64,000 nt of DNA from Rhodothermales bacterium (GTDB lineage: Bacteria > Bacteroidota > Rhodothermia > Rhodothermales > UBA10348), in assembly GCA_017643395.1 (NCBI GenBank), contig JAEPNP010000001.1, forward strand, positions 1,323,806 to 1,387,805, given 5' to 3'. A model generated the notes under the pieces. It was given only the letters and a program-made list of their open reading frames with translations. It searched no databases and was not told the DNA's origin. Shown here one piece after another: positions 44,611 through 53,951 of this stretch (the stretch's first letter is position 1; every line of letters starts with the position of its first letter). Made by a program: the position numbers and the translations under genes.

Positions 44611-45714
44611 CTAACCGACTACCGGTTCGGCTATAGCCCGTTGCAACGCACGCAGGAATAGCCTGTTCTCATCTTCTGTGCCGCTGGAAACGCGCAGGTA
44701 GCCCCGCAATTCCGGGTAGCCACCCATGTTGCGCACAAGAATGCCTTCTGCAGCCAGCCGATCCATCATGGCGCGCGGCTCCAGCGGCGTGCGGAACAGC
44801 ACAAAGTTGGTATCGGAGGGCAGCACCTGCACCCCGTCCACGTCCTGCATGGCAAGGGTCAGCTCTTCGGTCCACCGCTTGATGTCACGCGCGCGGCCCG
44901 CCACCAGATCAACGTGTCTCAGCAGCGACAGCGCGGCGGCCTCCGCCACGCGATCCACCATGAACGGCAGCCGGGACTTCATCATTTCCCTGATAATGCG
45001 CGGCTGGCCGAGCACAAACCCCAGGCGCAGGCCCGCCAGGCCGAACGCCTTCGAAAGGGTGCGCATGACCAGCAGGTTCGGATATCGGGCGATGAGGTCT
45101 GCAACAGTCCCGTGCGGATTGAACTCCACATAGGCCTCGTCCACCACGATCGCGCCGGGTGCGCCCTCGATCAGGCGCACCACGTCCTCGCGGGACAGGG
45201 CCAGGCCGGTGGGATTGTTGGGCGTGGTGACCACTGTCAGAGGAGCCTGCGTGCGGTCCATCGCGGCAAGCAGCCCATCGACATCGAAGGAGAGGTCAGG
45301 GCGAGGCGCCACGGGTACCACCTGGCCACCATGCAGACGCACCATGGCGTCATACAGCGAAAACATGGGGCGCGGCAGCACAACGGGAGTCGCCGGCCCG
45401 ACGAAGCACATGCCCAGCGTGTAGGTCAACTCGTTCGAGCCGTTACCGATGATAATCCCCTCTTCCGGGTGATCCAGCCGGGCGGCGAGCTCCGCGCGCA
45501 GCGTGCGCGGGATCTCGCTGGGGTAGCGATTCAGCGCGGTGCCCAGGAGGGCATCAGCCAGATCCCGCTTGATGGCATCGGGCACATCGAGCGGGCTCTC
45601 GTTCTGGTTCAGTTTGACCGATACCTTGGGCGCGGAGCCCACCACATACTCGTGGGCGGCGCGCACTTCCGGGCGCATCAGTCGGACCACGTCGTCGGCG
45701 TCGGGACGGGCCAT
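44611..45714 (-). CDS. hisC: Histidinol-phosphate aminotransferase
   Basis: 367 residues. PLP-dependent fold-type I enzyme of histidine biosynthesis (imidazole-acetol phosphate to histidinol phosphate). Seen: KLNQNESP (substrate arm), GNGSNEL (PLP phosphate loop), TPNNPTG, VDEAYVEF and the Schiff-base lysine K222 in TLSKAFGLAGLRLG. Length normal. No other his genes are nearby, so it is a lone his gene here. Aromatic or tyrosine aminotransferase activity in the same subfamily cannot be excluded; pheA lies 9 kb upstream in the same run. Confidence 0.92.
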   Translation of the reverse strand: MARPDADDVVRLMRPEVRAAHEYVVGSAPKVSVKLNQNESPLDVPDAIKRDLADALLGTALNRYPSEIPRTLRAELAARLDHPEEGIIIGNGSNELTYTLGMCFVGPATPVVLPRPMFSLYDAMVRLHGGQVVPVAPRPDLSFDVDGLLAAMDRTQAPLTVVTTPNNPTGLALSREDVVRLIEGAPGAIVVDEAYVEFNPHGTVADLIARYPNLLVMRTLSKAFGLAGLRLGFVLGQPRIIREMMKSRLPFMVDRVAEAAALSLLRHVDLVAGRARDIKRWTEELTLAMQDVDGVQVLPSDTNFVLFRTPLEPRAMMDRLAAEGILVRNMGGYPELRGYLRVSSGTEDENRLFLRALQRAIAEPVVG

Positions 45715-45739
45715 GCAGCCTTGCAGTTGGTGTCAGAGG

Positions 45740-46069
45740 TCAGTGCTCGTACGAGCTCGGCTCCACATCCGGGAGCCCGCGAAACTCGTAGTCGGGGAGA
45801 CATTCCTCCTTTACGAAGTCCACGGCCTCCAGGATCGCACTTACAAACTTGCCGAAGTCCTCTTTGTACAAGAAGATCTTGTGTTTGTCGTAGTGCTCTT
45901 CGCCGACGCGCTTGGACTCGGTGATGGTGATAAAGAAGTCCTCACCGGATCGCGTCTGCTTGACGTCGAAGAAGTAGGTGCGTTTACCGGCGGGCACCCG
46001 GCGGGAGAAAACTTCGTCGCGATACCCACCGCGGTGATCGTGATACCCGTTCTCCTTGTCGTACGCCAT
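45740..46069 (-). CDS. PUR-family DUF3276 nucleic-acid-binding protein
   Basis: 109 residues. Single PUR-like domain of the DUF3276 family found in Bacteroidota and spirochaetes (structures show PUR-alpha fold and ssDNA/RNA binding in relatives). Seen: VFSRRVPAGKRTYFFDVKQT, ITITESKR, KHKIFLYKEDFGKFVSAI. It sits between hisC (25 bases after) and the purine nucleoside phosphorylase (27 bases before). A role in RNA or DNA regulation is inferred from the family only. Confidence 0.9.
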   Translation of the reverse strand: MAYDKENGYHDHRGGYRDEVFSRRVPAGKRTYFFDVKQTRSGEDFFITITESKRVGEEHYDKHKIFLYKEDFGKFVSAILEAVDFVKEECLPDYEFRGLPDVEPSSYEH

Positions 46070-46096
46070 GGCCGCCGCCTTCTGCTGGCGGGCAAC

Positions 46097-46903
46097 TTAA
46101 ACGCTTGCCACCCCCCGCGCCACTAGTCGTACCAGCCGTTCCAGGGTTTTGCGCACCATGCGGCCGGTTTCGACGACCTCTTCGTGGCCGAGCGGCTCCG
46201 AATTCAGACCGGCCGCCGGGTTGGTGATCGTCGACAGGCCCAGCACGCGCATACCGGCGTTGTGAGCCGCGCGGGCTTCCGGCACGGTGCTCATGCCTAC
46301 GGCATCGGCTCCAAGACCCCGGAAGGCTCGGATCTCGGCTTTGGTTTCGTAGCTGGGGCCGGCGGTCCACAGGTAGACGCCGCGCTCCACGGTGATGCCG
46401 GCTTTCGCGGCGGCCGCCCCGGCGGCATCGAGCCACGCGGGATCGTAATGATCACGCTCAACGCCCTCGAATCGCAGATCCGGCCGTGGTCCGGTCCAGT
46501 CGATGTGCCCATCGATCCACATCAGCGTGCCGGGCGGGAAGTCCACGTTGATGCCGCCCGCCGCGTTCGTCAGCAAAACATGGGTAGCGCCAAGCGCCGC
46601 GGCCAGGCGCACCGGAAACGTGACCCGGTCCAGCGCATGCCCTTCGTACATGTGGACGCGACCCTGCACAAAGAGCACAGGACAGCATTCCATGTCCCCC
46701 AGGAGCAGCCTGCCCTGGTGGCCCTGCACGGTGCTGGCGGGATATCCGGGAATGTCTGCCGCCGGGATGATGACCGGGTCATCGAGGGTCTCCGCCAGCT
46801 CTCCAAGACCTGAGCCCAGGACCAGTGCCAGCCTCGGTACACGGTCGGTACGTTCCCGTACGGCTGCAGCGGCGGCCCGGATGTCGGCGGTGGGCTCCGT
46901 CAC
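46097..46903 (-). CDS. punA: Purine nucleoside phosphorylase (trimeric type)
   Basis: 268 residues from a GTG at 46903 that overlaps the AI-2E-family transporter stop (GTGA). Reversible phosphorolysis of inosine/guanosine in purine salvage; cytoplasmic. Seen: LALVLGSGLGELAE (phosphate loop), GHQGRLLLG, RVHMYEGH, LLTNAAGGI, AGPSYETKAEIRAF and GADAVGMSTVPEA (purine/ribose sites, 'MST' strand), and TNPAAGL. Length fits the trimeric PNP group (PunA/DeoD-II). A longer in-frame extension upstream lies inside the transporter gene and was rejected. The symbol follows the usual name for this group. Confidence 0.93.
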   Translation of the reverse strand: MTEPTADIRAAAAAVRERTDRVPRLALVLGSGLGELAETLDDPVIIPAADIPGYPASTVQGHQGRLLLGDMECCPVLFVQGRVHMYEGHALDRVTFPVRLAAALGATHVLLTNAAGGINVDFPPGTLMWIDGHIDWTGPRPDLRFEGVERDHYDPAWLDAAGAAAAKAGITVERGVYLWTAGPSYETKAEIRAFRGLGADAVGMSTVPEARAAHNAGMRVLGLSTITNPAAGLNSEPLGHEEVVETGRMVRKTLERLVRLVARGVASV

Positions 46904-47979
46904 GCGACGCGCAGGTTGCGGTAGGTGCGCATGCTCCAGAGGATCTCGCGCACCAACACGGCCAATGTGGTGGTCAGCGGGATGGCCACGAGCATGCCAA
47001 GAATGCCGGCCAGTTGGGCGCCGATCAGGACAACAAACAGAATCACCAGTGGATGAGCGCGCGCGGCTTTCGAGAAAATCAGCGGCTGCAGCACGAGGTT
47101 GTCCGTGAGCTGCGTGATGCCCATCGCAATCAATACGCCGAGGAAGAGCGAGAAATCTCCAGTCTGGGAGATTCCCACCACGGCTCCGGCCAGAAGGCCG
47201 ATAATCGGGCCGAAGTAGGGAATCGTATTGGCCAGTCCGGCGAAGATGCCGACCGCCAGCGCGTAGTCGAGGCCGACGACCCACAGAAGCAGCGTGGCGA
47301 TGGATGCAATCGAGAGGCTCTGCAGAAACAGCGCTCGGAAGTAGCGGCCGATGCTGGTTTCCACCTTCTCGACGATGCCGAGTGAGATCTCGAAGTACTT
47401 GTTCGGGATCATCTGCAGCAGGCTGGAGCGAATCCTCGAGCCGTCCTTCAGGAAGAAGAAGGCCACGAAGGGAATCACCAGCACGGCGTAGAAGATGTTG
47501 GCGAACAGGTCGAGAACGCTGCCGGCCATAGCCGTCAACCGATCCTCCTGTACCAGCGTATCGATGGCCGAGAACATGCCGTCCCGGACTCGCTGGGCGT
47601 CCACCGGGAGCCAGAGGGCGATGCGCTCGGCGACCGTGCGGGCCACGTTGTCAGGACTGAGCGTCTGCGATACCTCGGTGATCTGGCCGGCTGCAAATGG
47701 CACGAGGTACGTGAGCAGAAGCCCGACCAGCCCGAGAAACGAAACGAACGTCAGTACAAGCGACGCGCCTGACGAAAACCCGAAGCTCTGCACCCAGTCC
47801 TTCAGCGGGCGCATGATGTATGCGAGGGCGATTCCGATGACCAGATAGACCAGCAAGCGGGCGAAGTACCAGGCCAGCAGCAGCGCGCCGATGCCCAGGA
47901 CGGCATACACCACCCACCGCACTACACGCTCGGGCGTGATGCGGGAAACTGCCGTTGGCGTGGCCTGCTCAGGAATCAT
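46900..47979 (-). CDS. AI-2E family (PerM/UPF0118) transporter
   Basis: About 359 residues from the ATG at 47979, 13 bases after the recX stop; a start at 48033 would overlap recX. Polytopic inner-membrane protein of the AI-2E exporter/PerM superfamily (PF01594): N-terminal TM pair (VVYAVLGIGALLLAWYFARLL), GIALAYIMRPLKDW, a periplasmic segment, a conserved IPFVAFFFLKDG, then the C-terminal TM set with NTIPYFGPIIGLLAGA and LVILFVVLIGAQLAG. Family members have been linked to quorum-signal, sodium or unknown substrates; nothing here shows which. It overlaps the PNP start by 4 bases. Confidence 0.9.
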   Translation of the reverse strand: MIPEQATPTAVSRITPERVVRWVVYAVLGIGALLLAWYFARLLVYLVIGIALAYIMRPLKDWVQSFGFSSGASLVLTFVSFLGLVGLLLTYLVPFAAGQITEVSQTLSPDNVARTVAERIALWLPVDAQRVRDGMFSAIDTLVQEDRLTAMAGSVLDLFANIFYAVLVIPFVAFFFLKDGSRIRSSLLQMIPNKYFEISLGIVEKVETSIGRYFRALFLQSLSIASIATLLLWVVGLDYALAVGIFAGLANTIPYFGPIIGLLAGAVVGISQTGDFSLFLGVLIAMGITQLTDNLVLQPLIFSKAARAHPLVILFVVLIGAQLAGILGMLVAIPLTTTLAVLVREILWSMRTYRNLRVA

Positions 47980-47992
47980 GGCACTCAAACGG

Positions 47993-48703
47993 TCAGGTGG
48001 CCTCCCGGAGTTCCGAAGCGGCCTCCCGCTCACCCGGTTCCTTGAGGCGAGCCAGAGCGTCGCGGATGGCCTCCGGCGAGAATCCGCGCCTTGCCAGGTG
48101 AGCGTAGAGTCGCTGCCTGCGTTTCATGGGCTGAAGGGACGCCGGCAGCGCACGGTCTCGCTTTTCGGCCGCGGCCAGGGCATGAGCCCCTTCATCCTGG
48201 TCTGCCCGGGCCTCCTGGATTACCTGCTCTGCCAGGTCAGCCGCAATCCCCTTCTTCCGCAAATCGGCCATCACCCTTCGCGGTCCGTGTCGCCCGGACA
48301 GGAGACGCTCCCGCGCGAATGCCCTGGCAAAATCCGCATCGTTCAGGTAGCCGAGTGACCGCATGCGCTCGACGGCCAGTTCGATCGCGGGCTCGCCGAA
48401 GTCAGCCATGCGCAGCCGGCGACGGATCTCCGTTTCCGTACGCGGACGATGGGCCAGCAGGCCCAGTGCACGCTGGCGGGCCCTGAAGGACTCGTCTGCC
48501 GCAAGGCACCGGTCCAGCAGTTCCTGATCGAGGACCTGACCCGTGTGGATGCGGAGCTCGAAGGCCGCATCGACCGGCATGCCGAATGAGAACGATCCGT
48601 CCACATACACCGACAGGCGGTTCGCATCGCGCACCTGCACGGACGTGCCGGTCACGGTGCCCGGGACGGGGTCTGGGCGTTCTTTGCGCGCACGTCGGTT
48701 CAT
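47993..48703 (-). CDS. recX: Regulatory protein RecX
   Basis: 236 residues. Three-helix-repeat modulator of RecA. Seen: DRCLAADESFRARQRALGLLAHRPRTETEI, a RecX repeat, then LNDADFARAFARERL (second repeat with the conserved DxxFA), KKGIAADLAEQVI, and a third repeat near the end (KRRQRLYAHLARRGFSPEAI). The N-terminal 65 residues form the usual beta extension (SVQVRDANRLSVYVDGSFSF). No recA gene is in the window. The start overlaps the DUF4249 stop by 4 bases. Confidence 0.9.
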   Translation of the reverse strand: MNRRARKERPDPVPGTVTGTSVQVRDANRLSVYVDGSFSFGMPVDAAFELRIHTGQVLDQELLDRCLAADESFRARQRALGLLAHRPRTETEIRRRLRMADFGEPAIELAVERMRSLGYLNDADFARAFARERLLSGRHGPRRVMADLRKKGIAADLAEQVIQEARADQDEGAHALAAAEKRDRALPASLQPMKRRQRLYAHLARRGFSPEAIRDALARLKEPGEREAASELREAT

Positions 48704-49548
48704 CGCACGTAGACGCGTGTCGAGTCCAGTGCGATCCCGGTGATGATGCCAGCACCGCCCAGTACATTTCCTTCCGGCTCACGCCGATCGGCCTGGTCGC
48801 GCGACAGGGCGAACCGTGCATAGTCGACCGTGCCTCGCACGGCGGCGACGCGAATCTGGTGCTCAGGCATCGGATCTTCCCGGCCGGCTACTGGCACGGC
48901 ATAGATACCGGTCCAGCTGAGTGCCTGGCCGGCGGGCTCTTCGAGCACCGACCGGGGGCGCAAAAAGAAATCAATCAGGCTGCTGGAGAACGCCGCTTCC
49001 GGCTGAATGCTGGTTTCCACCCAGAAATTTCCTGCGAGAGCGGGAGGGGCCTGCCACCAGACGGTGACTTCCACCGGATAGATGAATCCTGAACGTGCTG
49101 GCAGCGCCAGACTGTCCAGTCCGACAACCAGCGAATCAAGCAGGACCGCGGCGATCGGCTCTGCCGGCGTGTTCACCCGCACGCTGTCGAGCCGCAAGCG
49201 GGGTGGCACCTCCCCCGATGCCCGCGCCGTGCGGCCCTCTGCAGTCACCTGCACCGAGAACCCATCGCCCGTTTGCACGACCGTTGAATCCAGCGGCAGG
49301 TACCATCCGGGCGCCTGTTCCGCAAACGACACGATCCTGCCGTTGATGATCGTCGACACAGAGGCGCCCGCGACGGGCTCAGGAGACCGGTCGGCGCGCA
49401 GTGGGACCGACCGCGAGACCCGAATCCCCGGCAGGGGCTGCCCGGGCTGCACGTAGCCCTCCAGAACCAGAGCCTCCGGCTGGGAAGGGACCGTATCGCA
49501 GGCCACGACGGCGGTCAGTGCGAGCAGTATGATCAGAGCGCGCGTCAC
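48700..49548 (-). CDS. DUF4249-like lipoprotein partner of the TonB receptor
   Basis: 282 residues from a GTG at 49548 overlapping the receptor stop (GTGA). Lipoprotein signal (RALIILLALTAVVAC). Contains LEGYVQPGQPLPGIRVSRS and GASVSTIINGRIVSF, which is the DUF4249 layout (Ig-like strand followed by small beta domain). In Bacteroidota such lipoproteins follow TonB receptors and take the place of SusD. Likely outer-membrane surface or periplasmic binding partner. Substrate unknown. Confidence 0.82.
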   Translation of the reverse strand: MTRALIILLALTAVVACDTVPSQPEALVLEGYVQPGQPLPGIRVSRSVPLRADRSPEPVAGASVSTIINGRIVSFAEQAPGWYLPLDSTVVQTGDGFSVQVTAEGRTARASGEVPPRLRLDSVRVNTPAEPIAAVLLDSLVVGLDSLALPARSGFIYPVEVTVWWQAPPALAGNFWVETSIQPEAAFSSSLIDFFLRPRSVLEEPAGQALSWTGIYAVPVAGREDPMPEHQIRVAAVRGTVDYARFALSRDQADRREPEGNVLGGAGIITGIALDSTRVYVR

Positions 49549-52169
49549 AGGTCCAGGCGAAGTTCAAAGAGCGGCAGGATCGGCAGCCCTCGCTGATTGC
49601 GTGTCACAACACGGCTGCCCTCTGGCTCATAGAACCTGTCGATCACGTTGCGATGGTTGAGCACATTGTATAGCTGCAATCGCACGTGCCAGGCCGCGTC
49701 CAGCCAGCGAAAGTCCCGTGCCGCCGAGATGTCGATGCGCCCGTACGCAGGCAGACGTCCGTTGTGCACGGTCGGGCGATAGAGGTAGGTGACAGGCTCC
49801 TGGTCCAGGGGTCCACTCAGTTCATACCGGGCTTCCGGCACCGTAATCGGGTACCCGGACCGCAGTACCGCGGCGCCTCCCAGGGACCACGCTCCCCATC
49901 GTCTCTCCACGTACAGCCTGCCCGCCAGAGGCACGTCGAACCGCGTGGGCCGGAAGGGCTGATTGCCCGTTTCAGGCCTGGCATCGGAGCGCTCGGCCGT
50001 TAGCGAGAGCTGAGACATCCAGCGCCGACCCGCATGCCCGAGCCCGGCCTCCACACCGAAGGCGCGGGCCTCTCCCGGTTCGTACTGGCCGAGCAGGGTG
50101 CCCACTTCGATGCCCGGTCCGGACAGATCGTCCTTGGACTGGAAGACATCGCGCGGAAGCAGCACGCGGTGCTGGCGCCGGAGATATCCGCCCAGCCGGA
50201 TCGTGTAGGCCCGCGGCCGAGTCTCCAGCCCGACGGCCCACTCGGTGCCCCTGGCGGGATCTGCCGACCGTGACGACGGAATCCAGCGGCTGCTGACGAT
50301 GTCGTACAGGAACGAGTGCCGGTCTCGAATGCGATGGAGGTACTGGTAACTGCGCGTGAACGAACCTCGGGCAAGCAGCAATCGCGGGTGAAGCGTCCAC
50401 TGAGCGCTGAGGCGGGGTTCGAGCCGGATCTGCCGGTCCGAACCAAATGCCACCGCGCGCAGACCGGCCAGAACCTCCAGGTGTCGGCTCGGCCGCCAGG
50501 TGTCCTGCGCATAACCGGACAACTCCACGGAGCGCACATTGCTTTCCTCCTGAAGGCGCTCAAACAGGTCGGGGTTGTACCGGATGAGTGCATCCACGTC
50601 CGAGTCGAATTCCCGAGAGACGGCCTGCCAGCCCATACGGAACTCGTGGCGGTCCGACCGGAAATAATCCATGTCCACGCGCAGTCCCGCGTCACGGATG
50701 TCGACACCATACGTGGAGCGCACATCGGAGGCGAGCGTAGGTCGCAGGTACGCTCCCTCCCGGGCCTGATACCTGGAATCGTAGCTGGTGGCGGTGAGGT
50801 ACCAGCGCGTTGAGAGCAGTCGCTCATAGCGCACGCTGACCACACGGTTGCGCCACCATTCGCTGACTTCAAACAGCAGATCGGTGGGTCGAAGCCAGGA
50901 ACTGAGATCCAGCGACACGTCGAAAGGCAGGCGGAGATCGAGATCATCCCGCCCCCGGTAGGAGGTAATCGAAACCCGACTCAGGTCATCCGGACGAAAA
51001 ACGAGCTTTGCGGTCCAGTCGTAGAAGTAGTAGCCGGTCTTGAGTGTGTCCTTTCTACCGAGGTCGTCCTCCACGGGGTGCTCTCTGCCAATGAGACGAT
51101 CCACATACGACCTCCGGCCTCCGAGCATGAACGAGGCGCGCTCCGACAGTGGTGCTTCTATGAGAAACCGTGCGGAGTGTGTATTGACGGCACCTGAGGC
51201 TCGGGGCTCGGGTCCGCGACCGTCAGACAGTTCCGCATCGAGCACGGCCGACAGGCGGCCACCGAATTCTGCCGGAAATGCGCCTCGAAACACACGCACG
51301 GATCGAAAGGTCTCGGTTTGGAAGGTGGAGATCAGACTGAAGGCGTGCCACGGGTGGTACACCGGGGCCCCGTCCAGGAGATAGAGGTTCTGATCCGGTC
51401 CTGCGCCACGCACCAGCAGTCCGCCGGTCACTTCACCGGCACGCCGGATGCCGGGCATCCAGGTCAGTGCCTCCAGCAAATCCTGTCCGCCCAGGCTTGC
51501 CGGCAGACGTTCCAGACGGGCGATGGGCGGCGCGACCATGCCCGGCAACGGAGTGCGATCCCCGGGGCGGGGTTCACTGGATTCGACCAGGACATCCTGT
51601 GCCGACACCGCTTCGGTGCGAAGTCGGATCGCGGCCGGCCGATCACTGGCCGCAATCAGCGTATCGAGCGGGGCGAACCCGAGGAACGAGATGCGCACTC
51701 GGTGCAATCCACTGCGCATGTCCGGAAAGGTGAAGAAGCCGGTGCGATTGGTGATCGCTCCCCTGCTCAGGTCGGTGAGAAACACGTGCGCGCCTGCAAG
51801 GGGCAGGCCCGAATCGTCGCTGACCAGTCCTGAGACCGTGCGCCGCCGGATGGGCTCGGCGGCTTCGACGATCACAATCTGGCCTGGGCGGGTCGTGCGG
51901 GCGTCCAGCCCGGTACCACGCAGGAGGCAGCGCAGGGCGTTGAGTGCACTCGGTCCGGTGTAGGCACAGCTGATCGTGACATTCTGGACCAGGCTTTGCG
52001 CATAAACCAGGTCTACCGAGGTCTGACCGGCCAGGCGCACCAGCGCTTCAGCCAGCGGCGTCGTCGTTTCCTGCAGGCGGATCTCCTGGGCCTGCGCAGG
52101 CGCGGCCATGGCACCCAGGAGCGCCATGATTACGATCAGAATGCAATTGCGGCCCGCCTCATGCCCCAT
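49545..52169 (-). CDS. STN-domain TonB-dependent outer-membrane receptor
   Basis: 874 residues; signal peptide ILIVIMALLGAMAAPAQAQ. Order: STN/secretin short domain (about 33-100; LAEALVRLAGQTSVDLVYA), carboxypeptidase-regulatory-like domain (about 110-190; VSGLVSDDSGLPLAGAHVFL), plug (about 205-300; GGQDLLEALTWMPGI, GGLLVRGAGPDQNLYLLDGAPVY) and a 22-strand-type barrel with the final strand LFELRLDL. The STN domain is the hallmark of receptors that signal to a FecR anti-sigma protein, and a fecR gene lies 69 bases upstream on the same strand. The ligand is not visible from sequence. Confidence 0.95.
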   Translation of the reverse strand: MGHEAGRNCILIVIMALLGAMAAPAQAQEIRLQETTTPLAEALVRLAGQTSVDLVYAQSLVQNVTISCAYTGPSALNALRCLLRGTGLDARTTRPGQIVIVEAAEPIRRRTVSGLVSDDSGLPLAGAHVFLTDLSRGAITNRTGFFTFPDMRSGLHRVRISFLGFAPLDTLIAASDRPAAIRLRTEAVSAQDVLVESSEPRPGDRTPLPGMVAPPIARLERLPASLGGQDLLEALTWMPGIRRAGEVTGGLLVRGAGPDQNLYLLDGAPVYHPWHAFSLISTFQTETFRSVRVFRGAFPAEFGGRLSAVLDAELSDGRGPEPRASGAVNTHSARFLIEAPLSERASFMLGGRRSYVDRLIGREHPVEDDLGRKDTLKTGYYFYDWTAKLVFRPDDLSRVSITSYRGRDDLDLRLPFDVSLDLSSWLRPTDLLFEVSEWWRNRVVSVRYERLLSTRWYLTATSYDSRYQAREGAYLRPTLASDVRSTYGVDIRDAGLRVDMDYFRSDRHEFRMGWQAVSREFDSDVDALIRYNPDLFERLQEESNVRSVELSGYAQDTWRPSRHLEVLAGLRAVAFGSDRQIRLEPRLSAQWTLHPRLLLARGSFTRSYQYLHRIRDRHSFLYDIVSSRWIPSSRSADPARGTEWAVGLETRPRAYTIRLGGYLRRQHRVLLPRDVFQSKDDLSGPGIEVGTLLGQYEPGEARAFGVEAGLGHAGRRWMSQLSLTAERSDARPETGNQPFRPTRFDVPLAGRLYVERRWGAWSLGGAAVLRSGYPITVPEARYELSGPLDQEPVTYLYRPTVHNGRLPAYGRIDISAARDFRWLDAAWHVRLQLYNVLNHRNVIDRFYEPEGSRVVTRNQRGLPILPLFELRLDL

Positions 52170-52238
52170 GGGCGGAAGATAGGGGTGGCTGCCGGCTCTG
52201 ACGTGTTATGAAACGCTCGGCGGCGTTCCCGCGCGAGC

Positions 52239-53294
52239 CTACTGCGCGACCAGCAGGAGGCGGCCGTCTTCTGACTGGTTCACAGTGGCACCGAGTGCGG
52301 CTGCAAGAATGTCCAGGACTTCCCGCGTGGTCTGCTGTGGCTCAAACGTGCCGGTGACCAGCTGCGTCTCCAGACCCCGGTCCAGCTCAACCACCGTCCC
52401 GCGTCGGGCCTCGAGCACATCGACCACCTGCTGCATGCTGCTCTCCCGAAACACAAGCAGATCCGACCAGGAGAGCTCCTCGCTGACGTCCACGGGCGCC
52501 GGATTCTCAGGAAGCCCTTCAGTAACAACGGTGCGTTCGCCGGGCTCGAGCACGACGACGGCGTTCCGGTTTGTGCGTGATGCCACGGCGACGCGGCCGG
52601 AGACCAGCGTTACCTCGGTGGCCTCGGCCGTGCTCTCGACTCCGAAGCGGGTGCCGAGCACCGTAGTCACTGCCGTGGCCGTCTCAACCGCAAATCGTCG
52701 GGTTTCCTCGGCGACATCGAACCAGGCGTGCCCATTCAGGCGCACCAGGCGGTCGAAGTCAGAGCCTTCAGCAAACGTGAGGGAGGCGCCGGGGGAGAGT
52801 CGTACCTCCGTGCCGTCGTGCAGCCGAACCACTTCATACGCTGCGACCGGGGCGGTCACAGTGGTTCGTTGCACCTCACCCATGATGGTGAGATAGAAGA
52901 TCCCGGCCAGCACCAGCGCCGAAGCGCCGAGGCCGATGCGCGCAGGCCAGCGCATCAGGGAGCGGCGAGACGAGCGCACGCCACGACGGTTCTTGCCCAG
53001 GTCCGCCGGCCACATGCTGTTGAACAGCCGGATGTCCTCCTGCAGCTGGTCACAGGCGGCATCGAGTCCGGGGTGAAGGGAGCGTGCTTCGTCGAAGGCC
53101 GTCCGCCCCTGCTCGAGGTGACCGCGCTCTTCGGGTGTCATCGCTTCCTGCTCACCGGCAGCATCAAGCGCAGCGAGCACAAGCATACCGTCGCCCGCGG
53201 CCGCTTCCATGCGGTCACGCAGCGCATCGGTGAACTCCGCCAGAAGGGCGGAATCACGCGCGTTCAGCTCGTTCTCAGGGTGCGTCTTGTGCAA
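52239..53294 (-). CDS. FecR-type anti-sigma protein
   Basis: 351 residues. Inner-membrane protein that in known systems holds or activates an ECF sigma factor. N-terminal cytoplasmic part (1-110), one TM helix (about 120-139), FecR domain (about 147-245; VVRLHDGTEVRLSPGASLTF, FDVAEETRRFAVETATAVTTVLGTRF) and a C-terminal STN-like/DUF4974 segment (about 270-350; VVDVLEARRGTVVEL, REVLDILAAALGATV). Only 24 bases separate it from the ECF sigma stop. The N-terminal part is longer than in simple FecR proteins and lacks a clear Trp-rich anti-sigma motif. It probably senses the STN domain of the receptor downstream. Confidence 0.93.
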   Translation of the reverse strand: MHKTHPENELNARDSALLAEFTDALRDRMEAAAGDGMLVLAALDAAGEQEAMTPEERGHLEQGRTAFDEARSLHPGLDAACDQLQEDIRLFNSMWPADLGKNRRGVRSSRRSLMRWPARIGLGASALVLAGIFYLTIMGEVQRTTVTAPVAAYEVVRLHDGTEVRLSPGASLTFAEGSDFDRLVRLNGHAWFDVAEETRRFAVETATAVTTVLGTRFGVESTAEATEVTLVSGRVAVASRTNRNAVVVLEPGERTVVTEGLPENPAPVDVSEELSWSDLLVFRESSMQQVVDVLEARRGTVVELDRGLETQLVTGTFEPQQTTREVLDILAAALGATVNQSEDGRLLLVAQ

Positions 53295-53318
53295 TGTCCG
53301 TGATGTGGGCGGTCCCCA

Positions 53319-53951
53319 TCAGATCTCTAGCCGCATGACAGTGGCAAAAAGTAACAGTGCAAATGAAAGACCGGTCAGCAGCTGAACAAGCAGTCCGGCC
53401 GGAAGGAGCCAGGCTACCGCCGAGGCCAGGATGGCGCGCATTTTCTCCAGGGCGCGCTTGACCTGCATCTTGACCGCCGCTTCGGTGGTGTCCACCATGC
53501 CGGCGATCTCCTCGTACCGGTAACCAAGCGCTTTCAGTTCGATGATTTTGCGCGCCTTGGGCGTGAGCACAGACAGGGCGCGGTCCAGATCCAGCTGTAC
53601 GCCGGACGTCTCCGGCCGTACAGAGGGCTCCGGCAGATCTTCCAGCACCGTAGCCTCTCGACTTCCGTAACGCCCGCGGTACAGATCCTGCAATTCGAAG
53701 AGTGCCGCCTTCAATGTGAAACCGCGGATGCGGTGTCCGTCCTGCACATCTGCCAGACCGCGAAAGACTCGAAGCAGCGTATTCTGCACGAGGTCATCCA
53801 GCTCGGCGTGATCGCCGACACGTCGTCGGAAATAGGACCGGATTACCGGTTCCAGGGAGGTCAGCAGCGTTGCCTCGGCATCCCGATCCCCTTTACGTGC
53901 TCGGTCCACCAGGCGCGCAAGCGCGGCATTGGTCTGCGGACGTGAGGCCAT
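53319..53951 (-). CDS. ECF-type RNA polymerase sigma factor with C-terminal membrane helix
   Basis: 210 residues from the ATG at 53951 that overlaps the methyltransferase stop by 1 base (TGATG). Region 2 at about 30-95 (LDDLVQNTLLRVFRGL, IRGFTLKAALFELQDLYR) and region 4 at about 122-172 (LSVLTPKARKIIELKALGYRYEEIAGMV, EAAVKMQVKRALEKMRAIL) are clear. After region 4 comes a hydrophobic stretch (about 176-205; AVAWLLPAGLLVQLL...FALLLFATV) long enough to cross the membrane, which most ECF factors lack. FecR and a TonB receptor with an STN domain follow. The target genes are unknown. Confidence 0.92.
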   Translation of the reverse strand: MASRPQTNAALARLVDRARKGDRDAEATLLTSLEPVIRSYFRRRVGDHAELDDLVQNTLLRVFRGLADVQDGHRIRGFTLKAALFELQDLYRGRYGSREATVLEDLPEPSVRPETSGVQLDLDRALSVLTPKARKIIELKALGYRYEEIAGMVDTTEAAVKMQVKRALEKMRAILASAVAWLLPAGLLVQLLTGLSFALLLFATVMRLEI

